The translations under genes were made by a program, and so were the position numbers. A DNA stretch of 64,000 bases from CAIXSE01 sp040769125 (lineage in GTDB: Bacteria; Actinomycetota; Thermoleophilia; UBA2241), in NCBI GenBank assembly GCA_040769125.1, contig JAXGLO010000001.1:806001-870000 (forward strand). The letters are read 5' to 3'. Shown here piece after piece: positions 45,087 to 53,310 of this stretch. Numbering within the stretch: position 1 is the stretch's first letter; every line of letters starts with the position of its first letter. The notes under the pieces are model-generated. The model did no database searches and had not been told where the DNA came from. It was given only the letters and a program-made list of their open reading frames with translations.

Positions 45087-45194
45087 ACTGCCTCGTTCAT
45101 CGCTTCCGGGGAGCTGTCATACTGTGCGGGCAGGGTGTCGCCCGCCGGTGCAAAGGCGGTGCGCCGCCGACCATACGTGCCTCTTGGAGTCCAT

Positions 45195-45464
45195 ATGAGC
45201 AGCATCGCGCGCCTGATCTACTTCGCTCTGTCGATCTACATCTGGATGATCGTCATCCGGGTCGCGATCTCGTGGTTCCGTCCGCGGCCCGGCACCGTGC
45301 TGCACCGCGTCTACCGTAGCTTGTCCGATGTGACGGAGCCTTACATCGGCCTCTTCCGGCGCCTGTTGCGGGGGACTCGCATCGAAGGTTCGGGCATCGA
45401 CTTCAGCCCCGCCCTGGCGGTGATCGCCCTATTTATCGCCATGCGGATCGTCGCGCGTTATTAG
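45195..45464 (+). CDS. YggT-family small membrane protein
   Basis: 89 residues from ATG 45195, with TTGGAG upstream. Two hydrophobic helices (IYFALSIYIWMIVIRVAISW and ALAVIALFIAMRIVARY) flank the conserved SLSDVTEPYIGLFRRLLR, which defines the YggT family. Such proteins are linked to cell division or envelope ion homeostasis; the exact role is unsettled. Confidence 0.9.
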   Translation: MSSIARLIYFALSIYIWMIVIRVAISWFRPRPGTVLHRVYRSLSDVTEPYIGLFRRLLRGTRIEGSGIDFSPALAVIALFIAMRIVARY

Positions 45465-45516
45465 ACCGGCGCCGGCTCACAGAGCGGGTGCGTTCCAGCA
45501 TGGCCATGGAGGCTGC

Positions 45517-46716
45517 ATGAACATCCTCATCTTTAATTGCGGAAGCTCGTCGCAGGGCTACAGCGTGTACGCGACGGGCATAGCGGGGGAGCGGGCGGTC
45601 GTCATCGCCGGCAAGGCTCGCAACGTGGCTACACGGACGCGGTCCGGCGCCGTTGTGGAATGGATGTTCGCGGGCGCTACCGGGCGGAGCGAGACTGAGC
45701 TTCCCACGCACGCCAGGGCCGCCGAGGTCATTCTCGGGATACTGCAGAAGCACGGTGTGGCGATCGACGTCGTCGGTCACCGCTTCGTGCATGGCGGGCA
45801 GGAGTTCACAGGCACCACGTTGATCGACGAATCCTCCCTGGCGGCCCTGCAGCGGACGGTCCCGCTGGCGCCGATTCATAACCCCAACACGCTGAGCGTA
45901 ATCGAGGTCTGCAGCGCCCTGCTCCCGGACGTACCGCAGTATGCGGTGTTCGACACGGCGTTCCATGCCTCCATGCCCGAGGAGAGCCGTACCTACGCGC
46001 TGCCCTCGGATCTTGCCGAAACCCACGGCTTCCGCAAGTACGGGTTTCACGGGCTCTCCTACCAGTCTGTGAGCCGCCGCACGGCGGAGCTGCTGTGCCG
46101 GCCAGTTGCGGATCTGAGCATGGTCATCTGCCACCTCGGGACCGGCGGATCGAGCGTGGCCGCCGTCGCAGGCGGCCGGTCTCTCGATACGTCGATGGGC
46201 TACTCGCCGCTGCCCGGGCTCGTCATGTCGACGCGCTGCGGCGACCTCGACGCCGAGATAGTGCTGCAGCTCATGCGGGCGGGCTACGACGCCGAGTGCA
46301 TCGAGACCTTGCTCAACAAGGAGTCGGGCTTACTCGGCCTCTCAGGGATGTCGTCGAGCCTCGTCGAGATCATCGCGGCCGCCGACGTCGGCGATGCGGC
46401 CTGCCGACTCGCCTACGACGTCTACGTCGCGCGGCTGCGTCACTACGTGGGCGCGTACTTCTGGCGTCTCGGCGGCGCCGATGCGCTCGTCTTCACCGAC
46501 GACGTCGGCCTGCGTGCCTGGCAGGTGCGGGAGCGCGTATGCGCTGGCGCGGACGCTCTGGGCGTGGTGCTCGATACCGACGCGAATCGGCGCACGACCG
46601 GGGGAGAGGAGGCCTTCGTGCATGCCCCAGGCTCGCGCACCGCGGTGCTAGTCGTGCCCACCGACGAGGAGCGCGTGATTCTCGACGAGGTGCTCGCGCG
46701 GGTGGGCGGCGCCTAG
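45517..46716 (+). CDS. Divergent acetate kinase family protein
   Basis: Predicted acyl-phosphate/ADP phosphotransferase. 399 residues from ATG 45517. Conserved: NILIFNCGSSS, HRFVHGG (substrate Arg), FDTAFHASMP (catalytic Asp), DTSMGYSPLPGLVMSTRCGDLD (transition-state Arg) and VPTDEERVI (metal-site Glu). Altered: the residue after GSSS is not the usual L-K, the phosphate loop is HLGTGGSS instead of HLGNGAS, and the adenosine-site FTGGIGEN is FTDDVGLR. It is therefore an outlying member and might use another short-chain acid. No phosphotransacetylase is adjacent. Confidence 0.85.
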   Translation: MNILIFNCGSSSQGYSVYATGIAGERAVVIAGKARNVATRTRSGAVVEWMFAGATGRSETELPTHARAAEVILGILQKHGVAIDVVGHRFVHGGQEFTGTTLIDESSLAALQRTVPLAPIHNPNTLSVIEVCSALLPDVPQYAVFDTAFHASMPEESRTYALPSDLAETHGFRKYGFHGLSYQSVSRRTAELLCRPVADLSMVICHLGTGGSSVAAVAGGRSLDTSMGYSPLPGLVMSTRCGDLDAEIVLQLMRAGYDAECIETLLNKESGLLGLSGMSSSLVEIIAAADVGDAACRLAYDVYVARLRHYVGAYFWRLGGADALVFTDDVGLRAWQVRERVCAGADALGVVLDTDANRRTTGGEEAFVHAPGSRTAVLVVPTDEERVILDEVLARVGGA

Positions 46717-46790
46717 CCGGCGTCAGGCGGTGTGCCGCCCCGCTCCGCCGACGCCGGGCGACGCGGCCCCTCGCATTCTTCCGTGGCTCC

Positions 46791-46818
46791 TTGCACGCAG
46801 CGAACTTCGTGGTACCAT
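46791..46818 (+). promoter_or_regulatory. Possible promoter of the speD-like/acyltransferase pair
   Basis: TTGCAC (46791-46796), a 16-bp spacer and TACCAT (46813-46818). The ATG at 46826 is 7 bases after the -10, which would make the mRNA leaderless; no ribosome site is visible. Confidence 0.35.
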
Positions 46819-46825
46819 GCGAATC

Positions 46826-47245
46826 ATGGGCGACTCTCCAGTAACCTCCTTTGCAGCTATCGGCGACGCTAGCGTTGTCAAGATAGTAGACGACATGGCC
46901 GAGATGCCGGATCTCGCGCCAGCGATCTACCGGCAGCGGCTCGTGATCGAGGGCACCTGCACGGCTCCGATCTCCGCCGAGGAGATCTGCTCCTACCTCT
47001 CCCAGCTGTCCGATGTCTGCGGGATGACCTTGCTCATCGAGCCGGTAACGCATCGCTCCGACTTGTACGGGTGGGCGGGGTGGGTGCACTGGGAGACCTC
47101 CGGCGCCCATTTCTACGCCTGGGAGAAGCCCCGCCTCTTCTTCAGCGTCGATATCTATACCTGCAAGGCGTTCGACGCGGCTTGTGCGGTGAGCTTCACC
47201 CAGGGCTTCTTCGGCGCCCCAGAGGTCGTCGCCAAGTCGTTCTAG
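46826..47245 (+). CDS. SpeD-like (S-adenosylmethionine decarboxylase family) protein
   Basis: 139 residues from ATG 46826 (ATG 46817 also in frame). The AdoMetDC proenzyme core is recognisable: LVIEGTCTAPISAEEICSYL matches the N-terminal strand-helix. HWETSGAHFYAWEKPRLFF and SVDIYTCKAFDA match the family's ESHISIHTWPE...AAVDVFTCG. S92 aligns with the self-cleaving serine that becomes the pyruvoyl group, and C113 with the catalytic Cys. The histidine needed for processing and catalysis in T. maritima (H68) aligns with Y97, with H95 two residues away. Substrate may therefore differ from AdoMet. Its stop is 3 bp before the acyltransferase ATG; no spermidine synthase is nearby. Confidence 0.65.
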   Translation: MGDSPVTSFAAIGDASVVKIVDDMAEMPDLAPAIYRQRLVIEGTCTAPISAEEICSYLSQLSDVCGMTLLIEPVTHRSDLYGWAGWVHWETSGAHFYAWEKPRLFFSVDIYTCKAFDAACAVSFTQGFFGAPEVVAKSF

Positions 47246-47248
47246 CGC

Positions 47249-48019
47249 ATGACGGTCGCTTCTCTCCCCGACGACTCGGATCTCCGGCGCCTCGCGTGGC
47301 AGCACATCCCGCCCGGAGCGCGAGAGCCGTTCGGCGCCTATATCTTTCACAGCGACGAGCCGGGCGCCGAGCTTGCCCGTGCTGTGGAGCGGGCGGTGTT
47401 CCTTGAAGCATTCGACAACACGCCCGATCTGCTCGCAAGGGAGTATGGCCCGTATGAGTCGGGCAGCGTGTTCATCTGCGTCCTCGACCACTTGCGCGGC
47501 GTCCCCGCGGGCATGATGCGGGTTCTCATGTCGTCGCCTGCTGGGTTCAAGAGCCTCAACGACATCGAGACGGTGTGGGGCGAGTCGGCGGAGGATGTCC
47601 TGCAGCGCACCGGCCTGGCGCTCGACGCCGGCCGGACGTGGGATGTCGCTACGCTGGCCGTCGACAGAGAGTATCGTGGCAAGGCGGCACGCGGCCTCGT
47701 CACGATGGCTCTCTACCAGACTCTTACACTGGCTGCCCACGCCTGTGGCGTCGAGTGGTTCGTCGCTATCCTCGACATGCCCGTGTTCCGCCTGCTGCGC
47801 TGGAAGCTCCGCATGATCTTCGCCGGCTACGCGGGGCTAGGGCCGCGCTCGTACCTGGGTTCGGCGGCGAGCATCCCGGCCTGGTGCAACGTTGTCGAGG
47901 CCGAGCGCAAGCTCGCGGCTACCGACGCCGACCTGCATGCCATTCTCGTGCGTGGCGAGGGCCTCGAGCCGGCTCTGCGCGGCGCCGATCTCGCGTGTGC
48001 CGAGCGCCTCGTCGGCTGA
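47249..48019 (+). CDS. GNAT-fold acyltransferase resembling LuxI-type autoinducer synthases
   Basis: 256 residues from ATG 47249, 3 bp after the SpeD-like gene. The central part ERAVFLEAFDNTPDLLAREY, then GPYESGSVFICVLDHLRGVP and AGMMRVLMSSPAGF, then TWDVATLAVDREYRGK, has the order of features seen in acyl-homoserine-lactone synthases and exosortase-linked acyltransferases (R..VF, acidic loop, Y/F.V.D..G...G..R, W[E/D]...LAV). Identity to either is low by eye, so the product is unknown. The last about 53 codons are duplicated downstream as a fragment at 50517. Converges on a GGDEF-EAL gene 30 bp away. Confidence 0.6.
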   Translation: MTVASLPDDSDLRRLAWQHIPPGAREPFGAYIFHSDEPGAELARAVERAVFLEAFDNTPDLLAREYGPYESGSVFICVLDHLRGVPAGMMRVLMSSPAGFKSLNDIETVWGESAEDVLQRTGLALDAGRTWDVATLAVDREYRGKAARGLVTMALYQTLTLAAHACGVEWFVAILDMPVFRLLRWKLRMIFAGYAGLGPRSYLGSAASIPAWCNVVEAERKLAATDADLHAILVRGEGLEPALRGADLACAERLVG

Positions 48020-48049
48020 CGGAGGCACGCCGCCGCAGGCGAGCAGGGG

Positions 48050-50377
48050 TCAGGAGGCGGGCACGAGCCTCAGCTTCGGGGCGTTCAGCGAGGCAACGAT
48101 CGTCGGCAGGGCGTGCGCTTCTACGGGGCGTGAGTACAGGTAGCCCTGGGCCAGGTCGCAGCCCAGCTCCTGGAGGCGCTTGGCCTGGTCCGCCGTCTCC
48201 ACGCCTTCTCCTACCGTCATGGTGCTGAGCGCTCGAGCCATGGCCACGATGGCCGCTACGACGGCATCGTCGGTGTTGTTCGGCTTCTCCAGGTTGCTCA
48301 CGAAGCCGCGGTCGATCTTGAGGCTCGTTGCCGGGAATTGCTTCACGTAGGTCAGCGACGAGTACTCCGTGCCGAAATCGTCGATGGCCATCCGTACGCC
48401 CAGCTGCCGCAGCTTCTCGAGGATCGCGGTGGCGGCCTCGGTGTCCTGCATGAGCGCCGACTCGGTCAGCTCCACACAGAGGAATTCGCCGTCCAGTTCG
48501 TGGGTCGCGAGGAGGTCGCTGATCGTCTTGACGATGTCGTCGTTGTACAGCTGAACGGCGGAGATATTCACCGAGACGAAGAGGTTCGTGAACTCCGGCA
48601 CCTGGCGTCGCCAGGCGGCGAGCTGCCCGAGGGCCTCCTCGAGAACCCAGCGGCCGATATCGATGATCGCTCCGCTCTCCTCGGCCAGCGGGATGAACTG
48701 TGCCGGCATGATGGTGCCGTGCTGGGGATGCGTCCAGCGCAGCAGCGCCTCCATGCCGGCCACCGAGGCGATGGGCAGGCTCATGATCGGCTGGTACAGC
48801 AGGTGCAGCTGGCCCAGCTCGACGGCGTGGTGCAGATCCCTCTCGAGCTCAAGCTCGGTGGCGCGCGCGTGCATCGACTCGTCGAACAGCGCGACGGCGT
48901 CGCGGCCAGCCTGCTTGGCATGGTACATGGCGGTGTCCGCGTTGCGTACGAGGGCCTCGACAGTCGCGTCGGTGTCGTCTCCTGAGGCGAAGGCGAGACC
49001 GATACTCGCCGATACGTGGAGCGGCCTGCCGTCGAGTATGAAGGGCTCTCTGAGGCTGGCGAGGAGCCGTTCCGCAAGATTCAGGGCCTGGGAGACGCTG
49101 ACGACGTGGCTGAGGATGACGGTGAACTCGTCGCCTCCGATTCGCGTCACCAGGTCGGTGGGCCGGACGTGGGCGCGGAGCCTCTCGGCGACCTCGATGA
49201 GCAGCAGGTCGCCGTAGCGGTGTCCCAGCGTGTCGTTAACCAGCTTGAAGCGGTCGAGATCCAGGTAGAGAAGCGCCACGTTTGCGTTGTCGATGGTGGG
49301 CTCCTTGACGAGGCCCGTGAGGTGCTCCTCCATCCTGCGGCGGTTCGGCAGGCCTGTGAGGCTGTCGTGGAGCGCCTGGAAGGCGAGCGCCTGCTCGGAT
49401 CGCTCCGCTATCTGCATCGAGACGATGACGCGCAGGGTCGTGATGACGGCCATCGCCAGCATCAGCACTGCGAGGACGATCCGGTCGGAGAGGGAGGAGC
49501 TGGGGTTGTGAAGTGCAACGATCGTCGGCATGGCAAGTGCGGCGGCTACCGGGTAGAGGCGTCCTTTTGTGGACTTCGTGCTGCACTCTGAGGAAGCGGG
49601 CTCGGTCAGCGTGCGCATCGACGGATGCAGCGCGGTCGCCGCTGCCGTCACGTACGCGAGACCGTAGGGCAGGCTGACCAAGCTGGCCGGCAGGCTGTTC
49701 ACCCTCATCTCCTCAAGCATGTAGACGACGTCGCCCAGGAGCAGGAAGGCTACGGCAGCGACCACCAGCCAGAGTGCCGGTACGCTCCTCCGTGCCGGGT
49801 TGAACGCGACCCAGAGCGTCGCCACCAGCAGGAAGATCGACGCAGGAGGATACGCGACGAGAACGAGGGCGACTTTCAGCGGGACGTCATGGTGCTGCAG
49901 GAACGGCTGGAAGGCGAAGACCCAGATAAGAAGCATGAGCGCTAGAGACGCGAGTAGCGAGTCGAGAGCCATGTTCGCGCGACGCTCTTTCCACACTACC
50001 CACTGCGAGAACCCCAACAGCCCAAAGGTGAGAAGAGCGTAGCCCGGGATCGAGAGTGCGTCGGGGAGGAGCGATCGGCTCGCAGACAGGTTACCGAGCG
50101 TCTCCAGCTCGCTGCGCGCTGCCCCTCCCATCAGGAACATCAGGAGCGCGGCGCTGATGAGCATCCAGTACCTGGCGTGTGGAGGGCGGCGTAGCCAGAC
50201 CGACACCGCGAGCGCAAGGATGCTCGTAGCCGCGACGCCGGCGAACACTGCGTTTCCGAGGTCTCCGAACAGCCCGAAGGATAGGGAGACCATGAGCGAG
50301 TAGCCGACTAGAAGGAACGTGACGGTCGGCCCCTGGCTCTTACCTATCGATTTTATGGCTGCCTGAACTGACCCCAT
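48050..50377 (-). CDS. Membrane GGDEF-EAL protein 1
   Basis: Bifunctional cyclic-di-GMP protein. 775 residues from ATG 50377 (a TTG 6 bases earlier is in frame; the same TTG-NNN-ATG pattern occurs in both paralogues). Seven or eight helices fill residues 1-310. The GGDEF domain has DSLTGLPNRRRMEEHL, DLDRFKLVNDTLGHRYGD and GGDEF at 414-418, with an RPTD I-site five residues before. The EAL domain has GMEALLRWTHP, NISAVQ, ELTESALM, DDFGTEYSSL (Glu replaces the usual second Gly), LKIDRGFV and GEGVET. Both activities look possible. Confidence 0.95.
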   Translation of the reverse strand: MGSVQAAIKSIGKSQGPTVTFLLVGYSLMVSLSFGLFGDLGNAVFAGVAATSILALAVSVWLRRPPHARYWMLISAALLMFLMGGAARSELETLGNLSASRSLLPDALSIPGYALLTFGLLGFSQWVVWKERRANMALDSLLASLALMLLIWVFAFQPFLQHHDVPLKVALVLVAYPPASIFLLVATLWVAFNPARRSVPALWLVVAAVAFLLLGDVVYMLEEMRVNSLPASLVSLPYGLAYVTAAATALHPSMRTLTEPASSECSTKSTKGRLYPVAAALAMPTIVALHNPSSSLSDRIVLAVLMLAMAVITTLRVIVSMQIAERSEQALAFQALHDSLTGLPNRRRMEEHLTGLVKEPTIDNANVALLYLDLDRFKLVNDTLGHRYGDLLLIEVAERLRAHVRPTDLVTRIGGDEFTVILSHVVSVSQALNLAERLLASLREPFILDGRPLHVSASIGLAFASGDDTDATVEALVRNADTAMYHAKQAGRDAVALFDESMHARATELELERDLHHAVELGQLHLLYQPIMSLPIASVAGMEALLRWTHPQHGTIMPAQFIPLAEESGAIIDIGRWVLEEALGQLAAWRRQVPEFTNLFVSVNISAVQLYNDDIVKTISDLLATHELDGEFLCVELTESALMQDTEAATAILEKLRQLGVRMAIDDFGTEYSSLTYVKQFPATSLKIDRGFVSNLEKPNNTDDAVVAAIVAMARALSTMTVGEGVETADQAKRLQELGCDLAQGYLYSRPVEAHALPTIVASLNAPKLRLVPAS

Positions 50378-50516
50378 GATCAATAGGTATCGGCAGATCG
50401 CTGCGATTCTGCACTAATTTCGCCGGATTCTGCGCCGACGCCCGACGCCGATCTCCCGAAGGCTCAGCGTGCAGCTCCTTCTCGGCTGTGGACTGTGAAG
50501 CGGGTCAGTCCGGAAG

Positions 50517-50706
50517 TTCGGCGGCGAGCATCCCGGCGTGGCGTAACGTCGTCGAGGCTGAGCGGAGGCTGGCGGCCACCGACGCCGACCTGTCTGCCAT
50601 TCTGGTTTGTGACGAGGCCCTCGAGCCGGCTCTGCGCGGCGCCGATCTGGTGTGTGCCGAGCGCCTCGTCGGCTGACGGAGGCGCGCCGCCGCGGGCGAG
50701 CAGGGG
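50517..50706 (+). pseudogene. Duplicated 3' fragment of the acyltransferase gene
   Basis: Homologous to 47867-48055: the frame ASIPAWRNVVEAERRLAATD...ALRGADLVCAERLVG and its stop (50674-50676) match the acyltransferase C-terminus with few changes. It has no own start or N-terminal domain. It is bounded on the left by TCGGCGGCGA, shared with the argD-like 3' end, and marks a tandem-duplication junction. Confidence 0.85.
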
Positions 50707-53043
50707 TCAGACAGGGGCCAGGTTGGGCACGAGTCGCACTTTCGGGGCGTTCAGCGAGGCGACGATCGTCGGCAAGGCCTGCGCTTCCACGGGACGTGAG
50801 TACAGGTAGCCTTGGGCCAGGTCGCAGCCCAGCTCGTGGAGGCGCTTGGCCTGTTCTGCCGTCTCCACGCCTTCCCCCACCGTCATGGTTCCCAGCGCTC
50901 GAGCCATGGCCACGATGGCCGCTACGACGGCATCGTCGGTGTTGTTCGGTTTCTCCAGGTTGCTCACGAAGTCACGGTCGATCTTGAGGCTCGTTGCCGG
51001 GAATTGCTTGACGTAGGCCAGCGACGAGTACTCCGTGCCGAAATCGTCGATGGCCAACCGCACGCCCAGCCGCCGCAGCTTCTCGAGGATCCCGGTGGCG
51101 GCCTCGGTGTTCTGCATGAACGTTGACTCGGTTAGCTCCACACCGAGGGACCGGCTGTCCAGCCCGTGGGCCGCGAGGAGATCGCTGATCGCCTCGACGA
51201 TGTCGTCGTTGTACAGTTGTTTGGCGGAGATGTTCACCGCAACGAAGAGGTTCGCGAACTCGGGTGCCTGGCGTCGCCAGGCGGCGAGCTGCCTGAGGGC
51301 CTCCTCGAAAACCCAGCGGCCGATATCGATGATCGCTCCGCTCTCCTCGGCCAGCGGGATGAACTGTGCCGGCATGATGGTGCCATGCTCGGGATGTGTC
51401 CAGCGCAGCAGCGCCTCCATACCGACCACCGAGGTGCCGGGCAGACTCACAATCGGCTGGTACAGCAGGTGCAGCTGGCCCAGCTCGACGGCGTGGTGCA
51501 GATCTCTCTCGAGCTCAAGCTCGGTGGCGCGCGCGTGCATCGACTCGTCGAACAGCGCGACAGCGTCGCGGCCACTCTGCTTCGCATGGTACATGGCGGT
51601 GTCCGCGTTGCGTACGAGGGCCTCGACAGTCGCGTCGGTGTCGTCTCCTGAGGCGAAGGCGAGGCCGATGCTCGCCGACACGTGGAACGGCTTCCCATCC
51701 AGGATAAAGGGCTCTCTGAGGCTGACGAGGAGCCGTTCCGCGAGATCCATGGCTTGGGAGACGCTGACGACGTGGCTAAGGATGATGGTGAACTCGTCGC
51801 CTCCTATTCGCGTCACCAGGTCGGTGGGCCGGACGTGGGCGCGGAGCCTCTCGGCGACCTCGATGAGCAGCAGGTCGCCGTAGCGGTGTCCCAGCGTGTC
51901 GTTAACCAGCTTGAAGCGGTCGAGATCCAGGTAGAGCAGCGCCACGTTGGTGTTGTCGATGGTGGGCTCTGTGATGAGATCCGTGAGGTGCTCCTCCATT
52001 CTGCGGCGGTTCGGCAGGCCTGTGAGGCTGTCGTGGAGCGCCTGGAAGGCGAGCGCCTGCTCGGAGCGCTCGGCTATCCGCATCGCGTAGACGACGCACA
52101 GGATCGTGGTGACGGCCATCGCGATCATCAGCACTGCGAGGACGATCCGGTCGGAGAGGGAGGCGCTGGGGTTGTGAAGCGCAACGATCGTCGGCAGGCT
52201 GAGCGCGATGGCTACCGGGTAGATGCGTCCCCTTATCGGCTTCGCGCTGCACTCTGAGGGGGCGGGCTCAGTGAGCGTGCGCATCGACGGATGCAGCGCG
52301 GTCGCTCCTCCCATCACGTACGCGAGGGCGTAAGGCAGGTTGATCAGGTTGCCCGGCAGGCTGTTTACCCCTATCTCCTCAAGCATGAAAGCGGTGTCGC
52401 CCACGAGCAGGCCAGCTATGGCAGCGACCACCAGCCAGAGCGATGGTACGTTTCTCTGCGCCGGGTTGAACGCGACCCAGAACGTCACCACCAGCAGGAA
52501 GATCGACGTGGATGGATACGTGATGAGGCTGACGGCGACTGGCAACGGGACGTCGTTGTTGTGGAGGAACGGCTGGAAGACAAAGATCCAGACAAGGAGA
52601 ATCAGCGCCAGAGACGCGAGCAGCGCGTCGAGAATGATGCCCGCTCGACGCTCCTTCCACACCGACCACTGTGAGAACCCCATCAGCCCCAGGGCGAGCA
52701 GTGTGTAGCCCGGGAGCGCGAGCACGTCGGGGAGGATCGATCGGCTTTCGGACACGTTGCCGAGCGTCTCCAGCGCACCGCGCGATCCCTCCGAGAGCAG
52801 GAACAGTACGAGCGCGACGTTGAGGAAGATCCAGGACCTGGCGCGCAGAGGGCGGTGTAGCCTGACCGCGACTGCGAACACGAGGATGCTCGCGATCGCG
52901 ATGCCGGCGAGCACAATAGTGTTGAGGCCGTCGGATGTCCCGAAGCACATGGCGACGGAGAGCGAGCAGCCGACCACACAGTACGCGACGGTCGGCCAGT
53001 GGCTCTTACCTATCGATTTCAGGGCTGCCCGAATTGACCTCAT
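50707..53043 (-). CDS. Membrane GGDEF-EAL protein 2
   Basis: 778 residues from ATG 53043, same architecture as protein 1 and very similar throughout the enzymatic half. GGDEF is at residues 414-418 (RIGGDEFTIIL), with I-site RPTD. The EAL motifs GMEALLRWTHP, DDFGTEYSSL, LKIDRDFV and GEGVET are intact. The membrane region is less conserved between copies than the catalytic domains, as expected if the sensed signals diverged. Upstream (minus-strand) sequence shares AGTACAGAATCGC and GATC-GCCGATA with the other two copies. Confidence 0.95.
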   Translation of the reverse strand: MRSIRAALKSIGKSHWPTVAYCVVGCSLSVAMCFGTSDGLNTIVLAGIAIASILVFAVAVRLHRPLRARSWIFLNVALVLFLLSEGSRGALETLGNVSESRSILPDVLALPGYTLLALGLMGFSQWSVWKERRAGIILDALLASLALILLVWIFVFQPFLHNNDVPLPVAVSLITYPSTSIFLLVVTFWVAFNPAQRNVPSLWLVVAAIAGLLVGDTAFMLEEIGVNSLPGNLINLPYALAYVMGGATALHPSMRTLTEPAPSECSAKPIRGRIYPVAIALSLPTIVALHNPSASLSDRIVLAVLMIAMAVTTILCVVYAMRIAERSEQALAFQALHDSLTGLPNRRRMEEHLTDLITEPTIDNTNVALLYLDLDRFKLVNDTLGHRYGDLLLIEVAERLRAHVRPTDLVTRIGGDEFTIILSHVVSVSQAMDLAERLLVSLREPFILDGKPFHVSASIGLAFASGDDTDATVEALVRNADTAMYHAKQSGRDAVALFDESMHARATELELERDLHHAVELGQLHLLYQPIVSLPGTSVVGMEALLRWTHPEHGTIMPAQFIPLAEESGAIIDIGRWVFEEALRQLAAWRRQAPEFANLFVAVNISAKQLYNDDIVEAISDLLAAHGLDSRSLGVELTESTFMQNTEAATGILEKLRRLGVRLAIDDFGTEYSSLAYVKQFPATSLKIDRDFVSNLEKPNNTDDAVVAAIVAMARALGTMTVGEGVETAEQAKRLHELGCDLAQGYLYSRPVEAQALPTIVASLNAPKVRLVPNLAPV

Positions 53044-53189
53044 TGCCAACTGTTATCGGCGGATCGCTGCGATTCTGTACTGATTTAGCCTGATTTCACA
53101 CTGACGCCGGGCGACTACTTACCCGAAGGCTCCGCATGCTACTCATTCTCGGCTGCGGACTGCGGAGCAGGTCGGTCCGGAAGCTCCAT

Positions 53190-53310
53190 GGCGAGGGCCT
53201 CGAGCCGGCTCTGTGCAGCGTCATCTCGTGAGCGCCGAACGCCCCGTCGGGTGGCGCAGGCTCGTCGCCGCGGGCGCAGGGCAGGGGGTCAGGCGCGCGT
53301 CAGGCAGGGG
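53190..53310 (+). pseudogene. Second, more decayed acyltransferase 3' fragment
   Basis: GGCGAGGGCCTCGAGCCGG (from 53190) is identical to the acyltransferase 3' end near 47958; beyond 53213 the frame is lost by change and deletion. It lies between GGDEF-EAL genes 2 and 3 in the same relative place as the fragment at 50517. Confidence 0.7.
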
